The notes beneath the pieces are model-generated. The model saw only the letters and a list, made by a program, of their open reading frames with translations, searched no databases and was not told where the DNA came from. DNA of 64,000 nt from Halapricum desulfuricans (lineage in GTDB: Archaea; Halobacteriota; Halobacteria; Halobacteriales; Haloarculaceae): positions 1 through 64,000 of the forward strand of contig NZ_CP064791.1 of assembly GCF_017094465.1 (NCBI RefSeq), given 5' to 3'. Below, piece by piece: positions 33,539-42,209 of the stretch (position 1 is its first letter; the number at the start of each line of letters is the position of its first letter). Position numbers and translations under genes: made by a program.

Positions 33539-34479
33539 CGTGTCTCACTCTTGGTGTCGATCGCGTCGACTTCGTCGCCCGTCTCGTCGGCGCCCGACCC
33601 GATCCCCGATGCGGTGGTCAGCTTCGCGCTGCCGAGTCCGAGGATCCGGCTCGACGGTTCGAACCCGTCGATCGCTGCCGAACAGTGCGGACACGACGGC
33701 TCGGTCAGCAACCCGATCTCGACGCCCTCGCCGCAGTTCTCACAGCGGGCGCGGCGAACGTCCTGTTCGGCGGCGTCGCGCTTGATCGTCTCGACGGTCG
33801 TCCCACCGCCGCTGTCCCGGAGATCGCGGACGACCCAGGCGACCGTTCGGAGCTTCTCCTGGGCATCGGACAGGTCGGTGGCCAGTTGTGAAATTTCGCT
33901 CTCAGTCGGTGCGTCATCGAGTTCAGCACGTAGCTCGGCGAGTTGCGACTCGACGCCGTCGAGCTCCGTCTCGATATCGTCGATCCGGTCCAGTCCGGCT
34001 TCGATTCTCTCGATCCGATCGAGTTCGCCATCAACTCGCTCGAGTCTGGATTCGACCGCATCGAGGCGGTCGAGGAGTGTCTCCAGTTGTTCGTGAGTGT
34101 GGTCGGCTGGTGCTTTCGCGTCGGCCTCGCGTTTGACCTGGACGACACGCTGGCGAACGTCATCGAGCTTCTCCCGGAAGTCGGCCTCGACCGCTTCGAT
34201 GCGCTCGCGTGTTTCTTCCCCATCCTGGTCTAGTTCTTCCCTGAGGGCCTCGGCGATGTCGGGCAGCCGATCGGCGACGACCGATCGGACGGCCGGCTCG
34301 ACCGCGTCGGGGTCGGCGAGTGGATCGCCGTCTCCGTCGGCGAGTTCCCGGTAGGACGCGAGTAGCTGGACAAGCACAGTCTCCTGATCGATGTCACGCT
34401 GTGCCGCGTGCTGGTCGAGCCACGACTCCAGTTCCGGCGGCAGCGACACTGTCAGGTTCTCCTGTGACTCGCCCGCCAT
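33535..34479 (-). CDS. RHH-like N-terminus, long coiled coil and zinc ribbon protein
   Basis: A 314-aa protein. The N-terminal ~50 residues resemble a ribbon-helix-helix DNA-binding segment (NLTVSLPPELESWLDQHAAQ). A coiled coil of about 150 residues with heptads (LDRLDAVESRLERVDGELD) follows, then a zinc ribbon with CENCGEG and CPHCSAAID at about 245-270. ATG at 34479 is chosen because the coding signal begins there. It overlaps the next gene by four bases and follows a RecA-like gene. The layout suggests a DNA-linked scaffold; function unknown. Confidence 0.72.
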   Translation of the reverse strand: MAGESQENLTVSLPPELESWLDQHAAQRDIDQETVLVQLLASYRELADGDGDPLADPDAVEPAVRSVVADRLPDIAEALREELDQDGEETRERIEAVEADFREKLDDVRQRVVQVKREADAKAPADHTHEQLETLLDRLDAVESRLERVDGELDRIERIEAGLDRIDDIETELDGVESQLAELRAELDDAPTESEISQLATDLSDAQEKLRTVAWVVRDLRDSGGGTTVETIKRDAAEQDVRRARCENCGEGVEIGLLTEPSCPHCSAAIDGFEPSSRILGLGSAKLTTASGIGSGADETGDEVDAIDTKSETR

Positions 34480-34537
34480 CACCTGGATATCGGCCAGCGC
34501 GTAGTTAAGGGTTCCCCACACATTCTCAACAGCGAAT

Positions 34538-35380
34538 CTAGCGGATCTTCCGGACGTCGCTGATGTCGAAGCCGGCGTCGGTAAATTCCGTCTCGAAGCG
34601 GACGATGTCCTCCGATTCCAGCTGGCTCAACACGCCACGGAACTGCTTGACGACCATCGTCCGGGCGAGCGTCGAGCCGCCGCTGGCCCACTCGAATTTG
34701 AGCGTCCCGTCGGCGGCGTCGACGAGCTGTCCGTTTCGCGTCTCCGAGATCGTCTCGAAGTTGAGATAGGTCAGGATGAGCCCGTTCCACTCGTGGGCGA
34801 CCTTCTGGAGCCCCTTCAGGAAGAACGTCACGTCGGCCCATTCGATGTCGGCCCGGTCGCCGACGGCGCTGATCAGGTCCGACAGCGAGTCGATCACGAC
34901 CAGGTTGTTCCGGGCGTTCTCGCTGAGCAGGTTGCCCAGCACCGTCAGCAGCTCCTCGCGGTCGTCTCGCGTCCGGATGTCTTTGATAGAGGGTGCCCGC
35001 TCGGCGTACCACTGGCGAGGGACAGGGCTGACGTGGAAGTACGTCGTCGAGAGGTCGTGATATTCGACCGCCTCCATCCCCGTTTCGAAGAGTTCGTCCT
35101 CGAAGGCGCGACTGGCCTCCGCCCGAAACTGGTCCTCGCTCGCGGTCAGCGAGACGTAATGCACCGCTTCCGGGAGTTCTGCGCCTGACGGGAGATCGCC
35201 GTAATAGAGGTCGAACAGCTCCGGGTCGGCCTTCGCGAGCCCGGTTATCAGTGGGCTGGTGTACATAAACTCGCGAGCGCCAGCGCCGGCCTCCCCCGAG
35301 AGCAGGACGACGCTCCCCGGCGGGGCACCGCCGTCGATTGTCGTATCGAGCTGGCGGATCCCGAACGGAATGCGGACCAT
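34538..35380 (-). CDS. RecA/KaiC-superfamily ATPase-like protein with degenerate Walker A (HTR-like)
   Basis: A 280-aa protein of the KaiC/RecA-like fold, similar to haloarchaeal HTR-like signal proteins. It begins IPFGIRQLDTTIDGGAPPGSVVLLSG. The phosphate loop reads GEAGAGARE (29-37) where GExGxGKT/S is expected, so the key Lys and Thr/Ser are missing and ATP hydrolysis is doubtful. A Walker B-like NNLVVIDSLSDLISA is intact. It is the first gene of a three-gene minus-strand run with the coiled-coil and acidic proteins. ATG 35380 is at the family N-terminus. Confidence 0.8.
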   Translation of the reverse strand: MVRIPFGIRQLDTTIDGGAPPGSVVLLSGEAGAGAREFMYTSPLITGLAKADPELFDLYYGDLPSGAELPEAVHYVSLTASEDQFRAEASRAFEDELFETGMEAVEYHDLSTTYFHVSPVPRQWYAERAPSIKDIRTRDDREELLTVLGNLLSENARNNLVVIDSLSDLISAVGDRADIEWADVTFFLKGLQKVAHEWNGLILTYLNFETISETRNGQLVDAADGTLKFEWASGGSTLARTMVVKQFRGVLSQLESEDIVRFETEFTDAGFDISDVRKIR

Positions 35381-35421
35381 ACCCCTCATTTCGGTGGCCG
35401 GGGCTTGTGCGTTACGGCGAT

Positions 35422-36066
35422 CTATCCGTCAGTTCGCCCTGCTTGCACGGCCGCACCCAGTCGCCGTGTCGCCGACTCGGGATCGGCCGCCCCCGTGATG
35501 GCCGTGATGACCGCCACACCGTCCGCGCCGGCCGCCGCCACGTCGCCGGCGTTGCTCGCGTCGACGCCGCCGATGCCCACGACCGGGATGTCGACGGCCT
35601 CGACGATCGACTCCAGGCGATCGAGCCCGATCGCGTACTCCTCCTCGTCGATGTCGTCTTTCGAGCCGGTCGCGTAGATCGCGCCGACGCCCAGGTAGTC
35701 CGCGCCCGCCCGCTGGGCCTCGCGGGCGTCCTCGACGAACGACACCGAGCGGCCGACGATGGCGTCCTCGCCGAGCGACTCCCGGGCGACTTCGATGGGG
35801 AGATCCGCGTCACCCAGGTGGACGCCGTCGGCGTCGATCGCCCCCGCGATGTCGACGCGATCGTTGACGATCAGCGGCACGTCGGCCTCGCGCGTCATCT
35901 CCCGGAGATCCAGGCCGAGTTCGTAGCGCTCGCGGGCGGACATGTCTTTCTCCCGGAGCTGGACGACGCCGACGCCGCCGTCGATGGCGGCCTGCACTAT
36001 CTCGCGTGTGCTCCGCTCCTTCGAGAGGCTGCCCTGCGTGACGAGATACACGTCCCAGTCAGTCAT
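35422..36066 (-). CDS. thiE: Thiamine-phosphate synthase
   Basis: A 214-aa TIM-barrel enzyme joining hydroxymethylpyrimidine diphosphate and thiazole phosphate to give thiamine phosphate. Signatures are GVVQLREKDMSARE (substrate-binding Arg/Lys), LIVNDRVDIA, GVHLGDADLP, YLGVGAIYATGSKDD and VVGIGGVDASNAG. It is a standalone ThiE, without a fused ThiD or ThiN. Divergent from the cation exchanger gene. Confidence 0.94.
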   Translation of the reverse strand: MTDWDVYLVTQGSLSKERSTREIVQAAIDGGVGVVQLREKDMSARERYELGLDLREMTREADVPLIVNDRVDIAGAIDADGVHLGDADLPIEVARESLGEDAIVGRSVSFVEDAREAQRAGADYLGVGAIYATGSKDDIDEEEYAIGLDRLESIVEAVDIPVVGIGGVDASNAGDVAAAGADGVAVITAITGAADPESATRRLGAAVQAGRTDG

Positions 36067-36128
36067 CAGTGGTACTACTGGGTTCGAAACAGTGGATCTT
36101 TCGGCGTGGCCGGACCAAGTGATCGACG

Positions 36129-37055
36129 ATGGCCAGTCTCTCGATCGACGCCGTCGTGATCGCCGCGACGATCGGCGGGCTCTGGATCGGTGCCCGATTG
36201 CTGGTCGATGGCGCGTCGGCGCTGGCGACGCGGCTGGGCGTCAGTCGCCTCGTCGTCGGGCTGACTGTCGTCGCGTTCGGGACCTCGATGCCGGAGTTCG
36301 CCGTCACTACCGAAGCGGCGCTGGCCGGTCGCGGGGATATCGCCGTCGGCAACGTCGTCGGCTCGAACGTGTTCAACCTCGGGTTCGTCCTCGGCATGAC
36401 GGCGCTGCTCGGGACGCTCGACCGGACGCGCCGGTTCGTTCGTCGGGACGGTGTCGCGCTCGCGCTGGCCGCCGTCGCGCTGCTCGTCCTGATCCAGGAC
36501 GGCCGGTTCACCCGACTGGAAGGGGGATTGTTCCTGCTGGGACTGTTGGCCTACCTGTCGATCGTGGTCCGCGGCGGTTCGATCGAGACCGTCGCCGAAC
36601 CGGCCGAGCCGACGCGGCCGCTGGCCGACGCCGCTCGCCTCCTCGTCGGTCTCGTCCTGGTCGTCGGGAGCGCCCGGCTGCTGGTCGCCAGTGCCTCGGC
36701 TATCGCGGCGGCCGCGGGCGTCTCCGAGTGGGCAATCGGCGTCACCGTCGTCGCCGCCGGAACGTCGACGCCGGAGCTGGTGACCGCGCTGGTCGCCGCC
36801 AGACGGGGCCACTCCGGGCTCTCGGTCGGCAGCCTCCTCGGAAGCGACCTCTTCAACATCCTGGGTGTGCTCGGTATCGCCGGGTTGCTGGGCCCGCTCT
36901 CGGTCTCGCCGGAAGCCCCCCGGAGCGTCATCTGGCTGTTCGGAACGGTCCTGCTGGTCGTCGCGCTGCTGTGGACTGGCCGACAGTTGACCCGGCTGGA
37001 AGGTGCTGCGTTGCTCGTGCTCGCGGTGATCCGCTGGGCGATCAATCTCCTGTGA
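36129..37055 (+). CDS. Sodium/calcium exchanger family protein (CaCA)
   Basis: A 308-aa antiporter with ten or eleven helices and the internal inverted repeat of the CaCA family. Alpha-1 repeat: AFGTSMPEFAVT with GNVVGSNVFNLG; alpha-2 repeat: AAGTSTPELVTAL with GSLLGSDLFNILG. The Glu residues of the two PE motifs are the ion ligands. It exports Ca2+ against Na+ or H+. Family certain, ion not certain. Its end is followed by a short gap to the convergent ADH gene. Confidence 0.92.
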   Translation: MASLSIDAVVIAATIGGLWIGARLLVDGASALATRLGVSRLVVGLTVVAFGTSMPEFAVTTEAALAGRGDIAVGNVVGSNVFNLGFVLGMTALLGTLDRTRRFVRRDGVALALAAVALLVLIQDGRFTRLEGGLFLLGLLAYLSIVVRGGSIETVAEPAEPTRPLADAARLLVGLVLVVGSARLLVASASAIAAAAGVSEWAIGVTVVAAGTSTPELVTALVAARRGHSGLSVGSLLGSDLFNILGVLGIAGLLGPLSVSPEAPRSVIWLFGTVLLVVALLWTGRQLTRLEGAALLVLAVIRWAINLL

Positions 37056-37153
37056 CGGCGGTAGACGTGCCGGCGTACTCGACCGAGACGAGCGACAGGA
37101 GTTGATACACTCAGCCGCTACAACGACAAAAAAACGGGACGGTGCTGCGCCGA

Positions 37154-38206
37154 TCAGTCGAAGTGGATCAGCGGCTTGATGATGTCGTCCTCTTTGGTGT
37201 CCATCATCTCGAAGGCCGTCTCGATGTCTTCGAAATCGAACTCGTGGGTCGTCATCTTCGTCGGGTCGACCTTCCCCTGTTCGAGGAGGTTCAGCAGCCG
37301 CCTGATGCGCAGGCGTCCGCCGGGACAGAGGTCGGTGACGATGTCGATCTCGGCCATCCCGACGCCCCACTCCTCGCGGGGGACGTGGCGGAACTCGCCC
37401 TCGCCGTGATAGCCGACGTTCGAGAACGTGCCGCCCGGCTTTGTCGCCCGGATGCAGTCCTGGAAGGTCTCGTCGGCCCCGAGCGCCTCGATCGAGGCGT
37501 CGACGCCCTCGCCGTCGGTCAGCTCCATGATCTGCTCGACCGGATCGCCGTCCTGGAAGTCGACGATGTCGGTGGCTCCGTACTCGCGAGCCAGCTCCTT
37601 CCGGTTCTCGACAGTCTCGACGGCGATGATCCGCCCGGCACCCTGGAGTTCCGCGCCTTTCGTCGCCATCATCCCGACAGGCCCCTGCGCGAAGACCGCG
37701 ACTGTCCCGCCCATCGGGATGTCGGCGTTTTCCGCGCCGGCGAAGCCCGTCGAGAGCATGTCGGCCGTGTAGACGGCCTCGTGGTCGGTGACGCCGTCGG
37801 GAATGTGCGCGAGGTTGCCGTCAGCGTCGTTGATGTGTGCGTACTCGGCGAACGTGCCGTCCTTGACGTTGGCGAACTTCCAGCCGCCCAGCGCACCGTT
37901 CGACTGGGAGGGATGCCCGTCCTGGGCCGCCTCGGAGTTCCAGTCGGGCGTGATCGCGCCGACCGCGACGCGGTCGCCGGGCTCGAAGTCCTCGACCGCC
38001 TCGCCGACCTCCTCGACGACGCCGACGACTTCGTGACCCAGTGTGAGGTTCTCTCGCTCGCCGATCGCGCCGTGGACGGTGTGTACGTCCGAGGTACAGA
38101 CCAGTCCGACTGTGGGCTTGATGATCGCGTCCATCGGCCCGGCCTCCGGCCGCTCTTTCTCGACGACTGCCGTCTCGCCGACGTCTTCCATGACAAATGC
38201 TTTCAT
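37154..38206 (-). CDS. adh: Zinc-dependent NADP(H) secondary alcohol dehydrogenase
   Basis: A 350-aa medium-chain dehydrogenase close in layout to clostridial and thermophilic secondary alcohol dehydrogenases: KERPEAGPMDAIIKP, CTSDVHTV, TPDWNSEAAQDG, SNGALGGWKFANVKDG, HINDADGNLA and CPGGRLRIRRLL all have counterparts. Catalytic zinc ligands are C37, H58, E59 and D149, as in that family where Asp replaces a Cys. The structural zinc lobe is absent, also as in that family. It would interconvert ketones or aldehydes and secondary alcohols. ATG at 38206 gives the family length. A TATA-like ATATAACAT lies upstream near 38252. Confidence 0.88.
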   Translation of the reverse strand: MKAFVMEDVGETAVVEKERPEAGPMDAIIKPTVGLVCTSDVHTVHGAIGERENLTLGHEVVGVVEEVGEAVEDFEPGDRVAVGAITPDWNSEAAQDGHPSQSNGALGGWKFANVKDGTFAEYAHINDADGNLAHIPDGVTDHEAVYTADMLSTGFAGAENADIPMGGTVAVFAQGPVGMMATKGAELQGAGRIIAVETVENRKELAREYGATDIVDFQDGDPVEQIMELTDGEGVDASIEALGADETFQDCIRATKPGGTFSNVGYHGEGEFRHVPREEWGVGMAEIDIVTDLCPGGRLRIRRLLNLLEQGKVDPTKMTTHEFDFEDIETAFEMMDTKEDDIIKPLIHFD

Positions 38207-38436
38207 TGGGTATCTCACCGTCTGATAGTTCAGCGCCAACCATAATAAACAATTATGTTATATCTGGCTAAGTTCCCCCGTATCGCTGAGAGAGCGACCG
38301 GTGATGTCCACCTGTGTTGTCAGCAGCGGGATACGTAGTTTCATACGGCCACTCTCAGAAGTCACCAGTAACGAATGCGCGAGCGACTCACGTGGACGGA
38401 TCGTCGATATCATGGGGCGAACCGGTGGCGGTCGGT

Positions 38437-39300
38437 ATGAGCGTCGCAACCGCCTTTACCGATCTCTTCGGGACGAACGTCATCGTCCACGGGCTCGTGG
38501 GGGGACTCTTCATCGCGACGATGAACCTCCTGGGGGCGTCGCTGATACTCGTCTGGCGCGATCCCAGCGAGCGAACCCTGGACGCGGCACTGGGGTTCGC
38601 AGCGGGCGTCATGATGGCTGCCGCGTTCACGAGCCTGATCCTGCCCGGGATCGAGGCGACCGAGGTCGTCGTCCCCGGCGTGGCTGCCGAGGGACTGATC
38701 CAGCCTCTGCCGGTCCTCTTTGGGGTGTTGCTGGGTGCGCTCGCGCTCGACCGGAGCGACGTGATCGTGCCACACGCCCACTACTTGCTCACCGGTCGCA
38801 AGCGTAGCGACGCGGCCGGGCCGGGCGAGACCGTCCCCTCCGTCGACGATCCACGCGTTGCGTCGGTCGTCCTGTTCATCCTCGCGATCACGCTGCACAA
38901 CATGCCCGAAGGGCTGGCCGTCGGGGTCGGATTCGGGTCGGGAAACGTCGCGGACGCCCTGCCGCTGATGGTCGCGATCGGCATCCAGAACGTTCCGGAG
39001 GGGCTTGCCGTCTCGGTCGCGGCGATCAACGCCGGCCTCGACCGGCGCGCGTACGCGATCTTCGCGGGGATCCGGGCCGGCGTCGTCGAAGTCCCGCTCG
39101 CGGTGGCCGGGGCGGCCGCAGTCGTCGTCTTCGAACCGCTCCTTCCCTACGCGATGGGCTTCGCCGCCGGCGCGATGCTGTTCGTCATCAGCGACGAGAT
39201 CGTTCCCGAAACGCACACCCGGGGGTACGAACGGGTCGCGACGCTCGGACTGATGGTCGGCGTGGTCCTGATGCTGTATCTCGACGTCGCGCTCGGGTGA
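38437..39300 (+). CDS. ZIP-family metal cation transporter
   Basis: A 287-aa ZIP permease with eight helices. The metal-site motifs are LHNMPEGLAVGVGFG in helix 4 and IGIQNVPEGLAVSVA in helix 5. A short cytoplasmic loop with HAHYLLTGRKRSD lies between helices 3 and 4. It moves zinc, iron or related divalent metals into the cytoplasm. The start at 38437 gives a normal N-terminus; the frame runs further upstream without coding character. Confidence 0.9.
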   Translation: MSVATAFTDLFGTNVIVHGLVGGLFIATMNLLGASLILVWRDPSERTLDAALGFAAGVMMAAAFTSLILPGIEATEVVVPGVAAEGLIQPLPVLFGVLLGALALDRSDVIVPHAHYLLTGRKRSDAAGPGETVPSVDDPRVASVVLFILAITLHNMPEGLAVGVGFGSGNVADALPLMVAIGIQNVPEGLAVSVAAINAGLDRRAYAIFAGIRAGVVEVPLAVAGAAAVVVFEPLLPYAMGFAAGAMLFVISDEIVPETHTRGYERVATLGLMVGVVLMLYLDVALG

Positions 39301-39319
39301 GTGGACGGAAAACAGACTG

Positions 39320-39943
39320 TCAGGAACGCAGCGAGTCGAACACCTGTTCCTGCAGCGTCTCGTGGACGGTCTCGGCGATGTCGTCGCGGTCGGTCGTGAC
39401 GTGGTGGACGCGCGCGCCCTTGATGACGGCCATGATGTGCGCGGCGGTCCCCTCGGGATCGACCGGTTCGAAGACGCCCTGCTCGATACCGTCCTCGATG
39501 ATCTCGGCGTACAGCTGCCGGACGTGATCGTAGTTGGTCGTGAACTGCCCCTTGAACGTCTCGTTGTGGGGGGCGTGCGACTGAATCTCGATCAGCATGG
39601 AGTGATACTCCCAGTGGCCGCTGGAGTCGCCGTCCCGGCCGTTGGGGCCGAACAGCTGGGCCTCCGTCAGCGCCTGCAGTCGCGCCTCCGGATCGCCGTC
39701 CGGCCCGGTATCGACCTGCTCGATGAACTCAGCGAGCAGGTACGACAGCGTCTCGGCGAGCAGTTCCGCCTTCGTATCGAAATGATAGTGCAGGGCCGCC
39801 TTGCTCTTCTCGGACTCGTCGGCGATGGCCTGCATCGTCAGGTCCGCAAAGCCGTGTTTGCACATCGCATCGCGGGTAGCTTCGAGCAACTCCCGTCGCG
39901 TCTCGCTGATCTCCCCCGCCGGGTCCCCGGTCGAAGCGTCCAT
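39320..39943 (-). CDS. TetR-family transcriptional regulator
   Basis: A 207-aa TetR regulator. The HTH lies at about 15-60: RELLEATRDAMCKHGFADLT and KSKAALHYHFDTKAELLAE. The ligand-binding C-terminal domain is all helical. It faces a thioredoxin-like gene across a short gap with a probable operator (see 39949-39962), so it may regulate itself and that gene. Such haloarchaeal TetR proteins often respond to drugs or hydrophobic compounds. Confidence 0.9.
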   Translation of the reverse strand: MDASTGDPAGEISETRRELLEATRDAMCKHGFADLTMQAIADESEKSKAALHYHFDTKAELLAETLSYLLAEFIEQVDTGPDGDPEARLQALTEAQLFGPNGRDGDSSGHWEYHSMLIEIQSHAPHNETFKGQFTTNYDHVRQLYAEIIEDGIEQGVFEPVDPEGTAAHIMAVIKGARVHHVTTDRDDIAETVHETLQEQVFDSLRS

Positions 39944-39948
39944 TCCTG

Positions 39949-39962
39949 ACTAACCGATCAGT
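39949..39962. promoter_or_regulatory. Imperfect palindrome, candidate TetR operator
   Basis: ACTAACCGATCAGT lies five bases upstream of the TetR start codon; its two halves are complementary at five of seven base pairs. The octamer CGGTTAGT from its minus strand recurs at 40054-40061, just before the thioredoxin gene, suggesting one regulator serves both promoters. Confidence 0.4.
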
Positions 39963-40062
39963 AAGTGACAAAAAAGAACCTTCCGATTCGGTGAACCGCC
40001 TCGGCCTGCTCCGCCTGTAGAGACCGCAGCACTAAGGACTCTCGAGCCCGTTTCGGTTAGTA

Positions 40063-40404
40063 ATGAGTGCTACATTTGATCCGGAACAGCCGCCCGGGCG
40101 CCCCGTCAACCTGGCCGACGGAGAGGAATTGGCGGCGTTCGTCGACACCTACGAGGACGTGCTCGTCGAGTTCTACACCGACGGCTGTGGCATCTGTGCG
40201 TCGATGGAGCCTGTCCTCGGCGGCGTCGCTCGCGAGGGCGTCGTCGTCGGGATGATCAACCCCCGAAACGATCCGCCGCTGATCGACGAATACGAGATCG
40301 CGAGCGTTCCGACGTTCGTCAGGTTCCAGGACGGTGAACCGGCCGACCGAATCGCCGAGGGATTCGTTCCCGGCGAGGAACTGCAGGCGTTCGCACAGGG
40401 CTAG
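40063..40404 (+). CDS. Thioredoxin-fold protein, CGIC active site
   Basis: A 113-aa thioredoxin-like protein. The redox motif is DGCGICASMEP (C42 and C45), CGIC rather than the usual CGPC. The cis-Pro loop is VPTFVRF. The first 20 residues add a Pro/Asp-rich extension. It probably reduces disulfides or handles thiols in the cytoplasm. It overlaps the end of the minus-strand membrane gene by four bases (convergent). Confidence 0.88.
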   Translation: MSATFDPEQPPGRPVNLADGEELAAFVDTYEDVLVEFYTDGCGICASMEPVLGGVAREGVVVGMINPRNDPPLIDEYEIASVPTFVRFQDGEPADRIAEGFVPGEELQAFAQG

Positions 40405-41177
40405 CCGCGCCACAGCACCAGCACCGAGAGGCCCGACACCACCGTTACTGCGAGGACGTGACCGGCAACGAGCAACTGCAGGAGTCGCTGTCCGCCCAGA
40501 AACGGCAACAGCACGAGTTGGACGGCGGCGAACCCAATCGTGACGAGATCGACTTTGATCAGGGCACGTCTGGTCGGGCGATCGAACCGATCGGCGAACA
40601 GGACCGACCGCCACAGCCCGACGACGCTGGCCCACCAGCCCGTGCCGATCCGATAGCAGACGTCCCACAGCACGAGCAGGGTGAAATACACCGCGAATAG
40701 CGACGGTTCCGGCCCGAGCAGCCCCTCCAACAGCGGCTGGCCGGCCTCGCGCGGCTCGGCCACGAACAGGTACGTGATCAACCCGACGTAGGAGAACACG
40801 CCCAGCACGATCTCGATTCGCGAGCCGAACAGCGCGTGGGTGTACCGCCGTGGCACGCCGAGCCCCCGAATGCGCCGGCCGAGCGTCAGCATGAGGACGC
40901 TCCCGGCCGAGACGACGGCGACTGCGGCCAGCCCGGTAGGTACGGCCGCCCAGCGATCGGTCGCTCCTCCGAGCACGACCACGCCGATCCCGAACAGCGC
41001 GAGTTGTATGCCCATCGCCTGCGTCCGGGAGAACTCCACGCCCGGGATCGCGCCGACGATGCTCTCGTAGACCCACCGGTCTTCGCGATCCGCCGGAACG
41101 TCCCGTCGACCGTCGGCCGCATCGGCCGGCGTGGCGTTGCGCGACGGTGTCCTGGACGGAGATTCGCCGTCGTTCAC
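40401..41177 (-). CDS. Integral membrane protein, unknown function
   Basis: A 258-aa protein with an acidic/polar N-terminus of about 50 residues ending VYESIVGAIPGVEFSRTQAMG and then six or so membrane helices. LLVLWDVCYRIGTGWWASV and LFADRFDRPTRRALIKVD are distinctive. No transporter or enzyme motif recognised; it looks like a conserved haloarchaeal membrane family. Its start overlaps the end of the SDR gene by four bases (ATGA), so they form one transcript. Confidence 0.72.
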   Translation of the reverse strand: MNDGESPSRTPSRNATPADAADGRRDVPADREDRWVYESIVGAIPGVEFSRTQAMGIQLALFGIGVVVLGGATDRWAAVPTGLAAVAVVSAGSVLMLTLGRRIRGLGVPRRYTHALFGSRIEIVLGVFSYVGLITYLFVAEPREAGQPLLEGLLGPEPSLFAVYFTLLVLWDVCYRIGTGWWASVVGLWRSVLFADRFDRPTRRALIKVDLVTIGFAAVQLVLLPFLGGQRLLQLLVAGHVLAVTVVSGLSVLVLWRG

Positions 41178-42064
41178 GCCGACTCCTCCGCCAGCGCGCG
41201 CTCGACGGCCTGCTGGAACGGTGTCCGCTCGACGGTGACGTGCCGGTCGATGCTGTCGTCGGTCACGACGACCGGGTTCTTCAGTCCGAGGATCAGCGGA
41301 TGGGAGATCGATCTGGGGATGTCGGTCACCAGATCAACCCAGTACGAGGAGAGTTTCGGCGACAGCACCGGGACCGGAACGATCAGCGGCCGCGTGCCCA
41401 TCGCCTCGCCCGTCCGGACGAGCATCTCCTTGTAGGTCAGTACTTCGGGACCGCCGATCTCGTAGGTCCCGCCGGCGGTCGCTGGTTCCGCAAGCACGCC
41501 CACGAGATACGAGACGACGTCCGCGATCGCGATGGGCTGACACTCGGTGTACACCCAGCGGGGCGCGACCATGACCGGGAGTTTCGAGACGAGCTGGCGG
41601 ACCATCCGGAAGCTGACGCTGCCCGCGCCGACGATGATCGCCGCCCGCAGCGTCGTCAGGTCGTAACTGCCGCGGGCGAGCAACTGCTCGACTTCCTGGC
41701 GCGAGCGCAGGTGCGGCGAGAGGTCGTCGCCGGTCTCGCCCAGGCCGCCCAGGTAGACCACGCGGTCGACGCCGGCCGCGCTCGCGGCCGCCGAGAAGTT
41801 GGTCGCGGCCCTCCGATCGCGCTCCTCGAAGTCCCCGCCCGTCTGCAGGGAGTGCACCAGATAGTAGGCCGCATCGATACCGTCGAAGTCACCGGCTAGC
41901 GTCTCCGGCTCTAGGAGGTCGCCCTCGACGACATCGACGCCGTCCGGTGGGTCGTATCGATCGGCGTCGCGAGTCATCGCAACGACTTCGTGGCCGGCGT
42001 CGAGCAAGGCCGGAACGAGAGAACTGCCGACGAATCCTGTTGCCCCAGTGACTAGTACGCGCAT
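41174..42064 (-). CDS. NAD(P)H-binding atypical SDR family protein
   Basis: A 296-aa Rossmann-fold protein of the atypical short-chain dehydrogenase/NmrA-like type. The nucleotide loop is VLVTGATGFVGSSLVPALLDAG, with DGIDAAYYLVHSL and VDRVVYLGGLGE mid-domain. No canonical YxxxK pair is evident, in line with atypical members. Similar proteins are annotated as NAD(P)H-binding or NDUFA9-like. It is the first gene in a pair with a membrane protein. A 14-base inverted repeat lies upstream (42108-42185). Confidence 0.85.
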   Translation of the reverse strand: MRVLVTGATGFVGSSLVPALLDAGHEVVAMTRDADRYDPPDGVDVVEGDLLEPETLAGDFDGIDAAYYLVHSLQTGGDFEERDRRAATNFSAAASAAGVDRVVYLGGLGETGDDLSPHLRSRQEVEQLLARGSYDLTTLRAAIIVGAGSVSFRMVRQLVSKLPVMVAPRWVYTECQPIAIADVVSYLVGVLAEPATAGGTYEIGGPEVLTYKEMLVRTGEAMGTRPLIVPVPVLSPKLSSYWVDLVTDIPRSISHPLILGLKNPVVVTDDSIDRHVTVERTPFQQAVERALAEESA

Positions 42065-42107
42065 ACTCACTAGAGAGGGCCGGAGCGCAAAAAGCCGCCG
42101 GGCGGCG

Positions 42108-42185
42108 ATAGTGACCGTTGTAACGATTTACCGGTGCGACCGCACTTATGGGATCGACCTGGAACAGACTCACAACGGTCACTAT
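42108..42185. promoter_or_regulatory. 14-base perfect inverted repeat in intergenic region
   Basis: ATAGTGACCGTTGT (42108-42121) is repeated in exact inverse complement at 42172-42185 with a 50-base spacer. It lies between the SDR start and the end of the MFS gene. It may be a pair of regulator half-sites for the SDR operon or a long stem. The left arm overlaps a short palindrome CGTTGTAACG (42116-42125). Confidence 0.5.
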
Positions 42186-42209
42186 GAGGCATTCCGAGCA
42201 ACGGGCCGG

